From the NCBI GenBank assembly GCA_032164245.1, contig JAVMKO010000001.1, forward strand, positions 169,561,434-169,625,433: 64,000 nt of DNA, written 5' to 3'. This DNA is from Sternotherus odoratus (Eukaryota; Chordata; Testudines; Kinosternidae). How positions within the stretch are numbered: position 1 is the first letter of the stretch; the number at the start of each line of letters is the position of its first letter. The translations under genes were made by a program, and so were the position numbers. The notes beneath the pieces were generated by a model. The model searched no databases and had not been told where the DNA came from. It was given only the letters and a program-made list of their open reading frames with translations. Shown in pieces: positions 44,580 to 55,450 of this stretch.

Positions 44580-45182
44580 GATCTTCTGTTACACCGATCT
44601 GTGCTTGCAAGAGGGGAAGTATTGCCTCATTGAGGCGCCCAGGGGTGTGTTAGGATTTTCCCAGGTCACTGGGTGGGGGCTCGAGCCAGTTTGCATTGTA
44701 TTGTTGAGAGGGAACCCCTATTTACTGAACCCGGCCCTTGTTGCTGCCAATTCTGAAGGGCAGAAGGGTTACACAGCTATCAACCCTGGCAACTCCTCAA
44801 GATAGCTTTGCTTAGGCTATTATTATACAGTATGATCTTTCTTTGTCTGCTAAGATGGCTCTGAATACTGTACACCATTCCATGTCTGTTTTAATATCTT
44901 TGTTCAGATGTCACTAGCCTCCACTGATTGGCAAAACACTGTCTTACAATATTACTGGAAAAACCTAAGTTCCTTTAATTATTTCCTATTGTTTTTAATT
45001 TTTTTCCCAATACCCAACAGCTGTAAAAAGAAAGTGGTAAAATGAGAGCATATTAGTGAAACTCTGAAGGAGGAAAAGGAATAGATGAGAAAAGGGAAAA
45101 AGTGGGGAGAAATTTTCCGTCTCTGGTGAGGTCAGGATAGAACCTAAAGCTAATTTGCATGCTGAATTTATGTGGCTTTGTT

Positions 45183-45373
45183 GGGGCTTGTCTACACTGG
45201 CACTTTATAGTGCTGCAACTTTCTCACTCGGGGGTGTGAAAAAACAGCGCTGGTAGCTATTCCCCTCGTGGAAGTGGCTATCATGAGATATCATGCCCAT
45301 TTTTTTAAAGAGTGCTGGGAGAGCACTATGCCACGACTACACAAGCCATGTTGCCAGTGAAGACATGCCCTTA
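45183..45373. mobile_element. hAT-like MITE
   Basis: Ends GGGGCTTGTCTACACTGGCA and TTGCCAGTGAAGACATGCCC are an inverted pair about 190 bp apart. The interior has TTATAGTGCTGCAACTTTCT. Target duplication not defined. Confidence 0.65.
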
Positions 45374-45569
45374 AGACAGAGTTGGAAAGTCACATGTTTG
45401 CTGTAAGGAAAAAAATAAGCTCCTAGTGAAACTTCATTGGGCCAAGTTCTTAAGTTATTACTAATTTTTCCTTCATTTCCTGCAAAAGCAAATTCCCCTT
45501 GACATCAACTAGGCACTCAACAGGCATGATCCAATTCCAGATGAAATCCGTGAGTGTCTTTGCACTGAC

Positions 45570-45765
45570 AGAAAGGAGGGTCCAGTGGTTAGGTGCTAGC
45601 CAGGGACTTGGTTGAGATCCCTGCTTTGTGCCAGACTCTCTGTGCCTCAGCTCTCCATCTGTAAGGTGAAGTTAAGAGCACATGGGGATGTTGGCATGAT
45701 AAATTAAAGATTGAGAGATGCTCAGATACTACAATATAGGGGCCACATAAGTAGCGTAGCTAGAA
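45570..45765 (+). mobile_element. MIR/CORE-SINE-like element with tRNA head
   Basis: The tRNA-derived head contains A-box-like GTCCAGTGGTTAGGTGCTAG and B-box-like TTGGTTGAGATCCCTG. The CORE-like body follows (CTCTGTGCCTCAGCTCTCCA to ATGCTCAGATACTAC). A pol III SINE in + orientation. Similar fragments lie at 42590, 56355 and 62555. Confidence 0.6.
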
Positions 45766-46989
45766 GGAGCTCAGGCTCCTTAGTGCAATTTGAAGTAAAC
45801 ACCATAGAGATTGTATGTGGACAGTTGTTATTGGAGGATGCTTTATTGAGTCTTGAAACTGTTGTGGACTGAGCTAGACACTATTTCACCCATTTGGTTA
45901 TTCCATAACTCTTCGTTTCATTAGCTCACTGTGAAGGTCCACTGGGTTGCTCTTCACCAAACAAAACCGTCCAGAGAAGATGCAATATTTGCATATTTTG
46001 CAGGGCAAGTTTGAGTAATAAAAGCATTTAAAATGAATCAGTGTGTTTTCTAGTTATACTGGAAATTTGTCCAAAATCTCAAAAATATTCTTCCAGAAGA
46101 AAACAAATGACTTATTTTCCTTTAAGAGGAATAGATTGTTCTTGGCCCACCCGGTGATCTGCTGTCAGTCCTAAAAGCCTGGGATAGAAATCTCAAGATA
46201 CAAAACACCTGACTGTCGAGATTGTCTAAGATTCTGACAAGCACATCTAAACATAGCAAAATGTCATTGTTATTTGGGGGGAGGGATAGGAAAGGGCGGA
46301 AATACAGGACAAATTAGAATAAGGTAAAAAGCTTCACAGGCTCTGTGTGATCTCAAGTACGTGAGATGTCCCGTTATTGGACTGGGCCCTATCTTTGTAC
46401 TCTGAGAAGGCACATTTCAGTAGTAATGCTACACAGCCAAGATATTTGTTGTACAGTACTGACTGTATCCGTCTCAAAGCTCTGTGAAGGGAAGCTGAGC
46501 GTGAGGGTACTGTGCAGCCCTGCCTCCTTGTCTGAACACAATTTGATTTGCAGATATGAGAATATTGGGCAGAGAGACAAAACTTCTCTCTTAAAGACCC
46601 TTTTGATCCTCTTTGCATCTCCAGGAGTGCAGCTTTAATTAGCCTTATGTACTGTGTGGGCATAAGAAAGGACAAAGAAGAATAGGGGGGTAGGGTCCTT
46701 TCCAGAGTGAATTGACTCATAATTCAGGATGTTAACACATGACCTCAAGCAGTACAAACTAATTTTGTCCGAAAGCTTTGTTAAATTGCTGCGTTCTCTC
46801 TCTCTCTTCCCTCCCCCCACCTCTTTCTGTTGAAGAATCTTATTCTACTTCAGGAATTTGGAATCAGCCTGAGGAAGTCTCTTTCTAAGCCTGTAAGCAG
46901 GAAGTGGATAGAAATTGTGTGGGTATGCATCATCTGTCTAATGCACAGATGTGTGTGCGTAAAACAGTGTTGCTACTGAAGTGCTATAG

Positions 46990-47310
46990 ATAGGGCCCTA
47001 CCAAATTCACGGCCATGAAAAACATGTTGCGGACAGGGAAATCTGGTCTCTCCCTGTGAAAGCTGGACTTGTGTGCTTTTACCCTAGACTCTACAGATCT
47101 CACGGGGGGAAACCAGTGTTTCTCAAATTGGGGGTCCTGACCCAAAGGGAGTTGCGGGGGTGGTGGGCAGAAGGTTATTGTAGGGAGTGTCGCGGTATTG
47201 CCACTCTTACTTCTGTGCTGCCTTCACAGCTGGGCGTCCAGAGAGCGCCGTGGTGGCTGTTGGCTGGGCATTACATATCAAAGGAGCGCAAGCAGTGCTT
47301 TTGCATATAG
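46990..47310. repeat. Dispersed hAT-like repeat
   Basis: GGGCCCTACCAAATTCACGG at the left end, then TCTCAAATTGGGGGTCCTGA near 47113. These are phrases of a common sauropsid repeat. I could not define the right terminus. Confidence 0.5.
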
Positions 47311-48247
47311 ACTAGAGGTTTTTCTAAATGACCTAGGAATTATTTTGGGGAAGGCCTAGGGCCTGGGTTATACATGAGGTCAGAATCTAGTATTTCACTG
47401 GGCCCCAGTGTGTTCATCCGATATACAAATGCTCTTGGCTTTAATTCAAGTTTCATACTCAACATGTGTGCAGAGAGCACTTTTCCCAAGGATGATTCAG
47501 AATCCTAGGAGTGGTTGCAGGATTTTGTTTGACAACTAAAAACCAAACCAAACTCCAGCAGTTTCAAAGAGCTGCAGGCCACAATCAGTTTGTGTGGCTC
47601 TCTAGGCCATTACTTCCTTAACATCATCTTGCATTCTTTATATGTTAATCTATCAGAGAGACGCTGACACAGGGGTGTTATTAGAGATGGAACACCCTTC
47701 TCCCCACAGACACTAGTTTACCCTTCTGCCAGGGCCAGTATGGCAACCTGGTGCATAGACGCCAACTCTGTGAGTGCTCTGGGGCTGGAGCACCCACGGA
47801 GAAAAATTGGTGGGTGCAGAGCACCCACTGGTAGCTCCCCACCCCTCCCCAGCTCGCCTCCGCCTCCTCCCCCGAGCGCACTGCCACTCCACTTCTCCCC
47901 CCTCCCTCCCAGGCTTGTGCGAATCAGCTATTTCATAACACACTTTAGCATTAGCTTTCTTCTAATAAAAGAAAACAAAGTTAATTGGTCTCAGTCCAGC
48001 TCTAATTGGCAAGTATCCACGTCACAATCCCCCTCAAGATCGTTGGCACTAACTGATATCCTTGTGGAGAGTCCTAGTGGAGAGACCAAGAATTAAATGG
48101 GTTTGAACACTGAACTGCTCTCTCACCTTAGAGGTGGTCACTCTAGGTCAGGGATGAGGCACGTTGGTGGGGCAGTGTGTGCGGAAACTTGCAGTGCAGC
48201 TGAGCTTCTTCTGACTCAGGGACTGTCAATCTAATTCCTTTAAATAA

Positions 48248-49048
48248 TGTGACAGATCGCCGTCTCCCCCCCCTCTCAGGAACAGGCAGGAAACCCTTTT
48301 TTGCTCCAACAGTGCTCTTTAATTTACAGTGCAGGACCCCACCACCAATATATACAGGTTAAACAGTTCATTAATAAACAGCTCATTAATACACACTCAG
48401 CTCTTGATAGCTCAAACACACACTCAGCTCTTGATAGCTCATTAATACCCACTCAGCTCTTGATAGCTCATTAATACCCAGCTTTACGGACTCTATGTAG
48501 TCCAGCTAACAGTTACACAGCTCTAGGGACTCTATGTAGTCCAGCTAACAGTTAACACAGCTCTAGGGACTCTAGATAGTCCAGCTAACAGTTAACACAG
48601 CTCTAGGGACTCTAGATAGTCCAGCTAACAGTTAACACAGCTCTAGGGACTCTAGATAGTCCAGCTAACAGTTAACACAGCTCTAGGGACTCTAGATAGT
48701 CCAGCTAACAGTTAACACAGCTCTAGGGACTCTATGTAGTCCAGCTAACAGTTAACACAGCTCTAGGGACTCTAGATAGTCCAGCTAACAGTTAACACAG
48801 CTCTAGGGACTCTAGATAGTCCAGCTAACATACAAACACACTCAGCTCTGAATAGCTCCTGCCACCACCACACTGGGCTTCCTTCCTGGCAGCCTTTTAT
48901 CCCCCAGAGGAGGCTGCCAGGTGCAACCCATCCAGGTTGATTAGGCTGCAAGCCAGGTGGCTAATTAGGCTTGCTGCACCGGGGGTTTGCAGAGGGCTTT
49001 TCTCCCTCTTAAAGGGGCGGCAGGCTGGGTCAAGCCCACCCTGCCACA
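48248..49048 (-). mobile_element. Solo LTR (TGTG/CACA ends, 4-bp duplication)
   Basis: On the + strand the ends are TGTGACAGATCG and CTGCCACA, flanked by ATAA on both sides (48244-48247 and 49049-49052). The reading direction is probably minus. On that strand GGGATAAAAGGCTGCCAGG gives a TATA-box-like site early in the LTR, and the 40-bp tandem array lies downstream of it. I recognise no gene or internal region, so recombination between two LTRs is likely. Confidence 0.75.
48480..48838. repeat. 40-bp tandem array in the solo LTR
   Basis: Nine copies of CAGCTCTAGGGACTCTAGAT plus AGTCCAGCTAACAGTTAACA. Copies are nearly identical; the main variation is GATAG versus TGTAG at the middle. Confidence 0.9.
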
Positions 49049-49229
49049 ATAAGTACTAAGCATTTCATAAAGCAGGGAGAAGCAGCCTGCCAGCAGAACC
49101 GGCAGGGAGACTTTAAACCAGTAGCCTGGACAGGAAGTACATGTTTCTATTTTGATAGAAAGGGCTTAGACTAAACTAAAGAACAGAACAGAACACAGTT
49201 CAACTACTTTCCTATTATGGCAAAGGGGC

Positions 49230-49911
49230 TGTAGCAGGTGTGATGACTCACCCCTGCAGCGCCTCCTGCTGGCTGTTTGGGAAGTAGCTCTTCCAGCTCG
49301 GAGCGCCCTCTGCAGGCCCATATCTCGCTGTCCACTGGCCCCGGGTTCCTCCTGGACCCCAGTTCCTCTGTACTTGGGGTGCTGCCCCCTGGCAATAACC
49401 CCACACTCCGCCTCTGGGTCTCCCCTCCCTGGGGAACCCCCAACCCTCTAATCCCCACCTTGCCTCAGTCCATGGCTACTACCAGTCATCATCAAGTCCC
49501 CGCACCCTGGGCAGACTGCAGTGTAAAAGCCACTCATCATAGGCAAGGGGTTTTGGACCTGCTGCCTTTGCGTAGCCCCCAGTACCCTCCTTAGGCCTCA
49601 CTTCAGGCCTGCAGCCTGGGGGGTCACTAGGCTGGAGCTCCCCAGCTCCCTTGCCTATTTCCCCAGCACTGTTCCACATCAGGTACCCTATCCCGCAGAC
49701 AGCCAGGCCTTGCTCCCTCCCAGCTTGGAGACAGACTGTTTTGCACCTGGCCACAACCCTCTTCTGAGGGCCACCTGGGCCCCAATTGACTCAGCCACAC
49801 CTGTGGCTGCTCTTCCAATCATCCTGGGTTTGCTGCTTTCTCCCAGCAACAGCCCTCTCCAGGGATGTTTTACCCCTTCTATTTTAGGAGCGGAGTAACC
49901 ACCCTGCTACA
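49230..49911 (-). mobile_element. Solo LTR, 682 bp
   Basis: Ends TGTAGCAGG and CTGCTACA with a perfect 5-bp target duplication GGGGC (49225-49229 and 49912-49916). In the minus orientation its first bases, TGTAGCAGGGTGGTTACTCC, resemble those of the LTR at 62718 (TGTAGCGGGGTGATACCCGC), and its end resembles that one's end. It is likely the same LTR group, inserted in the opposite direction. Confidence 0.8.
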
Positions 49912-49942
49912 GGGGCCCAACTCATTTTCTGGGTAGAGATAC

Positions 49943-50835
49943 TGTCAAGGCTGAATCCCCACTCTGGCACTTTGAGTACAGAAGGTGGGGCCCACAAGGA
50001 TTTTAAAAATTAGTACTTGCCACTCCAGGCTTGTTTTTAAGTCCCAAAGTTACAGCTTTTATCTGACCTTGGCTTGGTAAACACTGCCACCACCCAAATG
50101 TAAAAAAAAACCTTGGGCCAAGGAAGGAACACTTGGGAATTTCTCCCTCAAGCCCTCGCTCCCCTCCACCCCCATCTCTGGGGAAGAGTTGAGAAAGAAG
50201 ACAAAGGAAATTAGCTGTTGCTACCAATTAATCAAACAACACTCACAAACTCCTTAGGACACCAGAAATCCAATCCTGTTCTTTAAAAAGGATTATTATT
50301 AAAAACAAAAAGGAAGAAAATACATCTGGAATTTAGACTTTTGCTAGACTTTAAAGGAGCAATTCCAAAAATAAAGCACTCAAAATAGCTTTCTTGGGGG
50401 TTCAGCTTAAAGGTTACAAGCAAACAAAAGCATCTGGGGTTAGCACAGAGGAGATCCACAAGCCAAAATAAATAAATAAACCTGATCACATCTATCTAAA
50501 CATTTCCTGCCTTCCAATGATTCCTTCTAGGTATGGAAGATAATTTTTCATACTTGGTTCAAACCTTACACAGCATGCCTGCTTATAGCGTAGCTGCTTT
50601 GTGTCCCTGCAGCCCAGAAGAACAAGACAAAAGGAAAGTTTCTTTCCCAGTTTTAAAAAGTTTTGCCTTCCCATTGGCTCTTTTGGTCAGGTGCCCACTT
50701 CCTTTTCTTGTACCTGTGGGCTTGTTAACCCTTTGCAGGTAAAGCAAGTAGAGAACAGCTACTAAGAGGAATTTTATAGCTACCTGGCAGGCTGGGTGTC
50801 CATAAAAGGGAGCTACCCCCACTTCATTTATCACA
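49943..50835 (-). mobile_element. Solo LTR, 893 bp, ERV-like
   Basis: Begins TGTCAAGGCTGAATCCCCAC and ends CTTCATTTATCACA on the + strand. Minus-strand reading gives TGTGATAAA to CTTGACA, which I recognise as a turtle ERV LTR type. Flanking sequences GATAC and GATAT match at 4 of 5 positions. A TATAAAA lies on the minus strand at about 50772-50778. No second LTR. Confidence 0.6.
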
Positions 50836-51692
50836 GATATAGATAGATTTGATCTGCTGATTCTATTTGCTGCCATTTTAAAGTTACAGAGAATATGGAA
50901 AAAGGGGTGGGTTTGGGAGATTGGGGTGAGAGATTAGTTACATTATATATATTCAACTTATTACTAGTAAAATGAAACTGTTTGCCAAAAAGGCCATGGT
51001 ATAGGCTATTGAGCATAATATTAGACTCAAGGCTGTGTGCGTGTGAGAGAGAGAGAGATGTTTCAGGACAAATCACTGGACTGTAGTAATGCACTTTAAA
51101 GGATACTGTCAGTTCACTTCTAATTTTTTGTTTACTTTCCATTATTTGTGTTACCGTCTTAGAAGACTGAAAATCTTCTCGTTATTGTTTTTTTTCCTTT
51201 TCCATTTGCTAACGTTTTTTGCCCTATGATTCAAATGACACAAATGCGACTACTCCTTGTTAAGCAATATCGCCTTTTCCTACAAAAATTTGTCCGGGTC
51301 CCAACATCACTGGTGAGCAGCTTTGCGAAGTCATTGTTAGTCTACAGTGCCCTGAGAGAAATTGCATGTGGACAAGACAAACATAGGCAAGGTTTATGAT
51401 AAAAACAAAACAAACAAAAAACAACTAAATTGTTCTGAGCCAATCAACGGCCTATAAGGCAGCAGTGCTACCCATAAGACATCCACGAAGACCAATATGA
51501 AAAAAGCAAACCTCCAGCAGGTGTTCAGCAGCCTCCACAGCACCTCAGATGCACAGTGGGGTATCCTTGTTGCCCCAAGCATAGCCTGTCTTGGTACAGC
51601 AAATCACAGCACACCTGAACTTGGGACCCTGGCTCCAGAGGAGTGGAGAAGCCATTCATTTGGCCTGCTGATGATGTAGGAGTCCCTGGTAG
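50836..51692. other. Intergenic to the hAT insertion
   Basis: AT-rich sequence with no recognised element until about 51400. From there to 51692 it may be the 3' part of the LINE seen at 53690-55450, interrupted by the hAT insertion. I could not align it. Confidence 0.35.
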
Positions 51693-53633
51693 CAGGGCCG
51701 GTGACAGGGGGGGACTACGGGTAGAGCTGTACCGGGCCCCGGACTTAAGGGGAGGCCCCCTTAAGTCCGGGGCCCGGTACGGGGCAAGCCAACGGAGCCG
51801 GGCGGGCAGGAGCAAGGCGTCTGCAAGCCAACCTGCGGGGGAAGGGTGATCCGCTAGAGGGTGAGGCTGAGCAGGGCGGGGGAGATTAGAAGGGGGAGAG
51901 AGGAATGGGCAGGTCAGCGTGGTCAGAAGCTGTGAGCCAGCCCGGGGGAAAGGTGTTCTGGTCGCGCGGTGCTGCGCGGGGGGGGAGGGGGGGGTGCAGG
52001 TCAGCGTGGTCAGAAGGGGAGCCAAGTGGGCAGGAGCCCCCTCTGCCCTCACCATTTCTGTGATTGCTGAGTTGCACAGCCCAGCAGAAAACAGAAAGTG
52101 TGGCTCAGCTCCCTGGAATCTGCAGCTTCTGGGTCCTAGTGGTGGTTGAGCTCCCTCCTGTGTGCTGAGGGCAGGGGAAAGAGGCAGTGGGGAAGGAAGG
52201 GGTGGGATGGGGAAGAGATGGAGCCATGGGGAAAGGGCATGGGATTGCGAAGAGAAGGGGATGAGGGAAGCGGGGGCCTAGGGTGACCAGATGTCCTGAT
52301 TTTATAGGGACAGTCCCGATTTTTGGGTCTTTTTCTTATACAGACTCCTAGTACCCCCCACCCCCAGTCCTGATTTTTCACACTTGCTGTCTGGTCACCC
52401 TACAGGAGCCCAGCATGTGGATCCCCTTGGCAGCAGCTGGGGCTCCCCTCTTAAAGAGGTCCATCATATCCTCTCCCTGATGAGCCCCACCTCCCCTACA
52501 TCTGTACCACCCTGATGAGCCCCCCCCCCCCAGACATTCTCCCAAATGAGCCTCAACCACCTGGACCCCACCCAAATGAACCTCACCTCCCCTGCACCCA
52601 ACCCCTCTCCCGACCTCCTACCACTTTCACTTGGTCCCCCCCTGCAGATTCCCATTAACCCTGCCTCACAAAGAACCCTCTTACCCCCATCTGGATCCCC
52701 CCCACACTGAGTCCCACTGCACTTGGATCCCGCTGCCAGGCTGAGCATCCCTGCCCACATCTGGTGTGCCTGGAGCAAGAGGGGCAGGGCCCCAGGGTGT
52801 TTCTGTGGCAGGCATGGCCCTTGTGCTGTGGCACAAGGGGGTGCTGGGCAGTGGGGGAGATCTGTGTGTGGGTGGATTCCCTGGACTTCCCCCATGTCTC
52901 TGCACCCCCACGTGGGGCGGCGGGGGCTCCATGGGGCAGGGTTGACAGGAGTCCCGTCTCACCCCGCCGCTGCGGAGCTCGCCCTTAGTGTCCCCGGGCG
53001 CCTGGCCCGGGGGAAGGGGGGTGCAGCCCAGCTGGAGCGGGGACTTGGCGGCCGAGGGGCTGGGGAAATCCAATGGGGAGGGTGCCTCTGCGTCCCTAAC
53101 CACGCCCACCTCTCCCTGCACATCTTCCCCCGAGCCGAACCGAACCGGGCCACGGGGCTCGCTGCGGGAACCGGAGAGATGCGCGGATGGGCAGCTCTGC
53201 ACCGGAACCAGTCGCGCCCCCACCCCAGGTATGTCTGGTAGCTGGCAGCTTTGCCTTTCAATCCGGGGCACCCCTCCCTACTCCCCCTTACGGCGGCCAG
53301 CCGAGCGGGGAGCCCAAAACTTCCAGCGGCTCCTTCCCTACCCCGACCCACGCCACGGAGCAAGTCAACTTTGATGGAGTCCCGGAGCGGGGGCTCCAAG
53401 TTTCCGTATATTTTATGGGGCTCCGGGCCTCCATGTCTCCAGAGCGTCTCCCTGAGGGCTGGGGGCGCGTTGCTCCATCTTCCCCTCCCAGTGAGTCACG
53501 TCCGGAGCAGCGGGACCCAGCGGGCGACCCACATAGGCCCGGGCGGGGCGGGGCATGGGTAGCGAGAGACCGGCCGGGGGGGGGGGGCAAACGATCAGAG
53601 TATGGGGCCCCAAAATTTCTGTCGCCGGCCCTG
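51693..53633 (+). mobile_element. hAT transposon, copy 2, long interior
   Basis: Same family as 13710-14325: ends CAGGGCCGGTGAC and GTCGCCGGCCCTG, with an identical distal arm (CAAACGATCAG...TATGGGGCCCCAAAATTTCT). Perfect 8-bp duplication CCTGGTAG at 51685-51692 and 53634-53641. A hairpin beside the left end (CTGTACCGGGCCCCGGACTT and complement). Its 1.9-kb interior includes a nested MITE (52279-52402) and a CpG-rich segment (about 52900-53560) that has no match in copy 1. No transposase motif; the 100-to-196-codon frames are compositional. Confidence 0.88.
52279..52402. mobile_element. MITE with GGGTGACCAGA ends, copy 2
   Basis: TAGGGTGACCAGA and TCTGGTCACCCTA are perfect 13-bp inverted ends (if TA is counted as target duplication, the ends are GGGTGACCAGA). 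The interior matches copy 1 at 34638-34755. Nested in hAT copy 2. Confidence 0.85.
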
Positions 53634-53689
53634 CCTGGTAGTGGCAGAGGCTCTCTCCCATTCTGGCTGCCACAGTGAACGGATATTCT

Positions 53690-55450
53690 CAGTTGAGTGG
53701 AGAGTGTGCCTTACTGTCCAGAGAAGATTTCTGCCACCCAGTGGTCAGGGCATCCCGCATATCCCTGAACAGTGGCAAGCGTGTAATTTGCTATGAGTTT
53801 GTTGGCTGCATTCTGATGCCAGGTGTTAGTGGGAGGAATATGGTGAAGGACTGGTAACCATACAAGTTTTGTTAGCTTTAGTGGTTCTGTGATACTTCTC
53901 ATGGTATGATTAAGCCTATTGTGGCAGAGTTTAACCAAACCAACACAGTACTCACCAACTAAGTAGAAGAGCGTGAGCCCCTTGCAGTATTCGTGCATTG
54001 GCTCTCCAGGAGGACCCAAAATTTTTGTTGAGGAGACAGTTTCTGATCTTGATCTTTTGAGCCACTTTAGTGAGATAGTGAGATGCATGCGATGAAGTGG
54101 GTATTAGCCCAGGAAAGCTTATGCTTCAATACTTTAGTTAGTCTTTAAGGTGCCACAGGACTCTTTGTCACTTCTGCAATTCCAGATTAACATGGCTACC
54201 TCTCTGTTTAGTGAGACAGTGAGTGAATGATCCAGCGTGACCCCCTAGGTGCACTGGCTTTGAATCATGTGCTAATTGCTGACCATCCAAAAAGATGTTA
54301 AACTCAAGCTGGCTCTGAGTGTGGTGTAAGTGGAAGCATGTTTGATGTACTTGGTTTCAGTCTGTATTTCTTGCAATAGTCATTGCATGCATCCATATTA
54401 CTGCTCAGGCTCTCGTTAATCTTCTGGAATTCACAGTCCCTCGAAGACCAACAGATATCGTCAGTGTACAGGAACCACCTGGAGATAGCATTCTGTTGGT
54501 CAGGGGTGAATACATTAGGTAGAGTTGGTGCCAGCACTGAACCTTGCAGGAGTCCATTCTTCTGGAACCTCCGTGTGTGGGATTTGGGGCCCAGAATCAC
54601 CTGCAAATGTCTACCTCAGATCATCAGCTCAGTTGCCGTGACAACCCTCCTAGGAAGAACTCTTGACATCTTATATAGCAGACCAGTGTGCCAGATGGTG
54701 TCATAGGCTGCTGCAAGATCAAAAGACACCTCCACTTTTCTTCTGTTGAAATCCATTTTCAATGCATATAGTAAGTACTAACACATGGGCACAGGTACTT
54801 TGATTTGGTTGGTAACCTGCACGATCATCACTCAAAAGTTGCTCTGTCAGGAATGCAGTTCTCTGTGGAATCATCTGCTCCAGAAGTTTGTGGCTACAGA
54901 TCAGGAGTGATATTGGGCAATAGCTACCTGCTAAAGAGTGTTTTTTATCTGGGTTTGGTAAAGATCTCACCTTAGTTTTCCACCATGTCTTGGATATCCT
55001 GTTCTCCTGTATGATACAGGATCTGAAGATGGACAACCAGTGTTGGCTTTTCTTCCCAAGGTGGTGCTGTAGTTTCGGTAACACATTGTCAAACCATCCA
55101 GGCTTTCCCTATTTTCAGTGCCTTTCTTATTTATTTCCTAGAGAGAATGGTTGGAAGTTTTTTGTCTTGATTGTGCTGCAATTGATTGTATTGACGCCTT
55201 TCTTTTTTGATGGACACACCAAATTTTCTCTGTCAGCTTTAGTGATTGTTGGCCAGGTGTGTGTGACAACACTGTTTGGTAAAGCTTCTATTACTGTATA
55301 TTTGGTGGCTTTTTTGCTACACTGAACTCGCACATTCATCCATGCTTTCCTGCTATATCTTGACATGTCCATTTCTGAGATTGCATTTCCCCTCAGCGTG
55401 CTCATTGGGCTACATTCACACTCTAGAAGAGGCAATTTCTCAGTCATTGC
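53690..55450 (-). pseudogene. Decayed non-LTR retrotransposon (RT domain)
   Basis: Several minus-strand segments form an ordered but frame-shifted reverse transcriptase. Between 55084 and 54719: KTKVRSLPNPDKKHSLAGSY, CPISLLICSHKLLEQMI, LSDDRAGYQPNQSTCAHVLV. Between 54606 and 54304: KNGLLQGSVLAPTLPNVF, FLYTDDICWSSRD, CKKYRLKPSTSN. Between 54088 and 53711: the thumb-like C-terminal part (VGEYCVGLVKLCHNRLNHTM and WLPVLHHIPPTNTW). This is a LINE-type RT with the YxDD box written as YTDD, where alanine would be expected. I cannot place it in a clade. A SINE-like element is inserted in it at 54083-54206. Confidence 0.75.
54083..54206 (-). mobile_element. SINE-like element, single arm, in the LINE
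   Basis: Reads on the minus strand CAGAGAGGTAGCCATGTTAA to CCCACTTCATCGCATGCAT, the complete single arm of the foldback family. Flanked by a 17-bp duplication with one mismatch: TTTAGTGAGATAGTGAG (54066-54082) and TTTAGTGAGACAGTGAG (54207-54223). Confidence 0.85.

Larger units (their letters stand above)
43137..44773 (+). mobile_element. Solo LTR with two internal minisatellites
   Basis: Ends TGTAAGCAGTG and GGGTTACA, flanked by a 4-bp duplication CAGC (43133-43136 and 44774-44777). An AATAAA lies at 44574 near the 3' end, in ATTGCCTC- and GGGGCTCGAGCC-containing sequence that I associate with a turtle ERV or Gypsy LTR. The plus orientation is set by that signal. Internally there is a tandem array of GAGCAGTCCCGGTGCCGGCT-type units of about 44 bp (43771-44105), and a 60-bp array (TGGACTCCAGGGACTTTGGG units, 44260-44455). 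No coding sequence and no second LTR nearby. Confidence 0.75.
44774..48247. other. Intergenic: MITE, MIR and hAT-like repeat fragments
   Basis: Holds the MITE at 45183-45373, a MIR-like SINE at 45570-45765, a dispersed repeat at 46990-47310 and a repeat fragment at 47750-47890. No gene: the 128-codon minus-strand frame at 46334-46720 has no recognisable similarity. Confidence 0.6.

Noticed and set aside
48480..48838. A CRISPR array
   Set aside because: Repeats of 40 bp are adjacent without unique spacers, in a vertebrate LTR.
53228..53240. A splice donor (CCCCAGGTATGT) as evidence of an exon captured by the hAT element
   Set aside because: Suggestive, but a single short match in GC-rich DNA with no partner acceptor or known protein similarity.
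52464..53678. Frames of up to 196 codons on both strands
   Set aside because: Compositional effect of the CpG-rich hAT interior; no transposase or host motif seen.
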